Shown: piece after piece, positions 61,603-64,000 of the stretch
Layout of the letters: each line of letters begins with the position of its first letter
How positions within the stretch are numbered: the stretch's first letter is position 1
Assembly: GCA_023957125.1 (NCBI GenBank)
Contig: JAMLHL010000001.1
Location: 248,001 to 312,000, forward strand
Source of the DNA: Chitinophagaceae bacterium
GTDB lineage: Bacteria; Bacteroidota; Bacteroidia; Chitinophagales; Chitinophagaceae
Length of the DNA: 64,000 bases
Reading direction: 5' to 3'
Notes under the pieces: generated by a model
Database searches by the model: none
Told to the model about the DNA's origin: nothing
What the model saw: the letters and a program-made list of their open reading frames with translations, nothing else
Made by a program: the position numbers and the translations under genes

Positions 61603-64000
61603 ATGACGGGGAATTACACTATCCGAGATATTTCAATCATTGTCGGGGGCGAACTGCAGGGAAAAAATAACCACGACACGGTGATCCGGTATTTGTTAAT
61701 TGACAGCCGGAAAATAGTACATGCAGGTTCCTCTCTGTTCTTTGCATTAGCAGGTCCCCGGCGCAGCGGACAACATTTCATTCCGGAATTATATGCACGC
61801 GGAGTCAGAAATTTTGTAACGCTTCCATCTTTTGATACCACCAACTTTCCTGAAGGTAATTTTATTTTCGTTGGCAATGTGCGGGCGGCTTTACAACAAC
61901 TGGCTGCCTTTCATCGCTCGGGGTTCCACATCCCCGTAATCGGCATCACCGGAAGCAATGGTAAAACCATCGTAAAAGAATGGCTGAACATGCTGCTGGA
62001 AAAAGAATACAACATCGTAAGAAGTCCCAAAAGTTACAATTCCCAGATTGGGGTACCGCTCAGCGTTTGGCAGATGAACGCCACCCACACACTCGGGATA
62101 TTTGAAGCCGGCATTTCGGAACCGGGAGAGATGCAGGCGCTTCAAAATATTATCCGCCCTACCATCGGGGCGCTTACCCATATCGGCGAGGCACACAGTG
62201 AGAATTTTGAAACCCTCGGGCAGAAGATAGAAGAGAAACTCAAATTGTTTGAAAACGTGGAGTGGATGGTTGCCAACGGGGATGATGAAAGAGTAAAAAG
62301 CCTGATCCTTCGTGCAGGATTGCCCTGCCTGTTTTTTGGGGAAGCGGAAAACAACGAAGTGCGGATAACGGGTATAGAAAAAAAGAAAGAAACAACCATT
62401 ATACAGATAGAGGTTGTAGCGCCACCCGGCGATGGCCAACCGGCGGAGAGAACCACTAAAGGCGCGGCAGAAGAAGGGGTAAAAGAACGAATCCGTGTTG
62501 AATTGCCTTTTACGGATAAGGCCGCCATTGAAAATGCCATCACTTGTTGCTGTATTTTATGGCGTCTCGGGCTTCCCGCTCCTGTTATCGCCGAAAGGAT
62601 CCGCCGGCTGAAGCCCGTGAGTATGCGCCTTGAAATGAAAACCGGCATCAACCATTGCTCGGTGATCAACGACAGTTATATTGCCGACCTCAGTTCGCTG
62701 AGCATTGCGCTTGATTTTCTTCAGCAACAGCAGCAACACAGCCGGCACACTGTAATCCTCTCCGATGTTTATGAAACAGGATTACCAAAAGACCAGCTCT
62801 ACCGTGAAATAGCCAATGCCCTGCAGCAAAAGAAAACAGACCGTTTTATTGGCATCGGACCTGAGATACTGCAGCGCCAACCCCTGTTTCGCCAGGCCTG
62901 TGCGGATACAGCTTTTTTCCCTTCCACGGAAGATTTCCTGCAGCAATTCCGCAGCAGCGGTTTTCACAATGAAACCATTCTGGTAAAGGGCGCCCGGTCT
63001 TTCGGCTTCGAACGCATCAGCGCCCTGCTGGAACAAAAAGCCCACCAAACGGCCCTGGAGGTCAATTTATCTGCCCTCATTCACAATCTCAAACAATACC
63101 AGCAACGGTTGGGTCCTTCCACCAAAATAATGGCCATGGTAAAAGCTTTTTCCTATGGCAGCGGAAGTTTTGAAATAGCGAATATCCTGCAGTTCCACGG
63201 GGTGGATTACCTGGCGGTGGCGTATGCAGATGAGGGGGTGGAACTACGGAAAGCCGGTATCAGCCTTCCTATTATGGTGATGAACCCCGAAGAAAGAGGC
63301 TACCCTGCTATCACGGAATACAACCTGGAGCCCGAGCTTTTCTCTTTCAGCCTGTTGTCTTCCTTCAAAACCTTTTTGCAGCAACAGGGCTTGCAGCACT
63401 ACCCCGTGCACCTGAAGATAGACACGGGGATGCACAGGCTGGGATTTGAATTGGGTGAAATAGCCGCTCTTGCCCAACAACTGTCTGAAAACAACCTGAT
63501 GGTCATTCAATCCGTATTCAGCCATCTCGCGGGGAGCGAAGACCCCGCGCTGGATGATTTCACCCGGATCCAGGCCGAACGATACCTGGAAGCCTGTTCT
63601 GCTTTGCAATCCGCATTAAATTATCCCTTTATCCGTCATCTTGCCAATTCGGCGGCGATCATCCGCCACCCCGGTTTACATTTTGATATGGTACGCCTTG
63701 GCATAGGATTATACGGCGTTGACAGCAGCGCCTCGGGAAAGCTTGACCTCAGAGAGGCGGCAACATTAAAAACCACTATTGCGCAGATCAAAACTTTAAA
63801 AGCGGGTGAAACGGTTGGCTACAATCGCAGGGGCATGATTAACAAAGAAAGCCGGATCGCCACCATTCGCCTGGGTTACGCCGATGGCTACCGGCGTAAC
63901 TTAAGCAATGGCGTGGGAAAGGTAATGGTGAACGGCCGCATGGCGCCGGTAGTGGGAAGTATAGCAATGGATATGACCATGATTGATATTACCGGCATTC
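61603..64000 (+). CDS. murF: MurF-alanine racemase fusion, cut by the right edge
   Basis: The first 470 residues are MurF, which adds D-Ala-D-Ala to UDP-MurNAc-tripeptide: the ATP loop GITGSNGKT starts at residue 114, followed by SYNSQIGVPLSVW and IFEAGISEPGEM. From about 485 begins an alanine racemase: the PLP lysine is K514 in AMVKAFSYGSG, then YLAVAYADEG, KIDTGMHRLGFE, SHLAGSEDP, HLANSAAIIR and VRLGIGLYG. The frame is open to base 64000, where the racemase C-terminal domain starts (RLGYADGYRR and SIAMDM are visible); the catalytic tyrosine region is off the window or only partly seen. The fusion is a Bacteroidota trait and links D-Ala supply to its use. Confidence 0.94.
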   Translation, partial: MTGNYTIRDISIIVGGELQGKNNHDTVIRYLLIDSRKIVHAGSSLFFALAGPRRSGQHFIPELYARGVRNFVTLPSFDTTNFPEGNFIFVGNVRAALQQLAAFHRSGFHIPVIGITGSNGKTIVKEWLNMLLEKEYNIVRSPKSYNSQIGVPLSVWQMNATHTLGIFEAGISEPGEMQALQNIIRPTIGALTHIGEAHSENFETLGQKIEEKLKLFENVEWMVANGDDERVKSLILRAGLPCLFFGEAENNEVRITGIEKKKETTIIQIEVVAPPGDGQPAERTTKGAAEEGVKERIRVELPFTDKAAIENAITCCCILWRLGLPAPVIAERIRRLKPVSMRLEMKTGINHCSVINDSYIADLSSLSIALDFLQQQQQHSRHTVILSDVYETGLPKDQLYREIANALQQKKTDRFIGIGPEILQRQPLFRQACADTAFFPSTEDFLQQFRSSGFHNETILVKGARSFGFERISALLEQKAHQTALEVNLSALIHNLKQYQQRLGPSTKIMAMVKAFSYGSGSFEIANILQFHGVDYLAVAYADEGVELRKAGISLPIMVMNPEERGYPAITEYNLEPELFSFSLLSSFKTFLQQQGLQHYPVHLKIDTGMHRLGFELGEIAALAQQLSENNLMVIQSVFSHLAGSEDPALDDFTRIQAERYLEACSALQSALNYPFIRHLANSAAIIRHPGLHFDMVRLGIGLYGVDSSASGKLDLREAATLKTTIAQIKTLKAGETVGYNRRGMINKESRIATIRLGYADGYRRNLSNGVGKVMVNGRMAPVVGSIAMDMTMIDITGI

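Overview
The window looks like chromosomal DNA from a Bacteroidota bacterium, most likely of the Chitinophagaceae or a close relative. The reasons are: SprA of the type IX secretion system (T9SS) and a large secreted protein with a T9SS C-terminal sorting domain; a fused MurF-alanine racemase; a split transketolase; an AtpA-ending atp operon; and repeated matches to the Bacteroidota -7 promoter box (TAnnTTTG) just upstream of genes, with few Shine-Dalgarno-like sites. No phage, insertion sequence with a transposase, CRISPR array or rRNA was seen. Both edges cut genes (fabH on the left, murF-alr on the right).

Layout. 1-8.7 kb: fabH (partial), ruvA, sprA. 8.8-17.2 kb: an envelope/polysaccharide stretch on the plus strand (small secreted protein, GpgS-like glycosyltransferase fused to a degenerate HAD domain, Gfo/Idh/MocA oxidoreductase, polyprenyl-phosphate sugar transferase, an M1-peptidase-like protein that has lost its active site, and a FemAB/GNAT-like protein). 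17.2-24.7 kb: minus-strand menaquinone cluster menF-menD-menB-menA-menC-menE followed by ispD. 25.2-31.4 kb: a repeat-containing hypothetical protein, gdhA, then atpB-E-F-H-A. 31.7-35.7 kb: T9SS cargo and pyrF. 35.9-39.7 kb, minus strand: histone H1-like protein, 1-Cys peroxiredoxin, rsmE, dnaB. 40.1-45.6 kb: pheT, a coiled-coil protein, zapA, a DUF47 protein with its Pit phosphate transporter. 45.7-52.9 kb: rmlA, galE, transketolase C-terminal subunit, an ECF sigma factor operon with a membrane protein and a CpxP-like protein, xylB, a CarboxypepD-like secreted protein. 53-60.3 kb: hflX, an outer-membrane barrel, a tRNA(CAT), a lytic transglycosylase, pabB, a very acidic protein, purA. 60.6 kb to the end: a TerC-family protein and murF-alr.

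Most genes are housekeeping genes with intact motifs. The points most worth a second look are: a DnaB helicase ending in an SSB-like acidic tip (FDDEAPF); an M1-peptidase fold in which all zinc and catalytic residues are replaced at exactly the HExxH-x18-E spacing; a GpgS-like glycosyltransferase fused to a SerB-like HAD domain with two substituted acidic positions; a strong terminator-like hairpin between atpE and atpF that could set subunit stoichiometry; a cluster of DnaA boxes between dnaB and pheT; and a leader before the lytic transglycosylase with two interlocked complementary pairs. Assignments rest on reading motifs by eye; no database search was possible.
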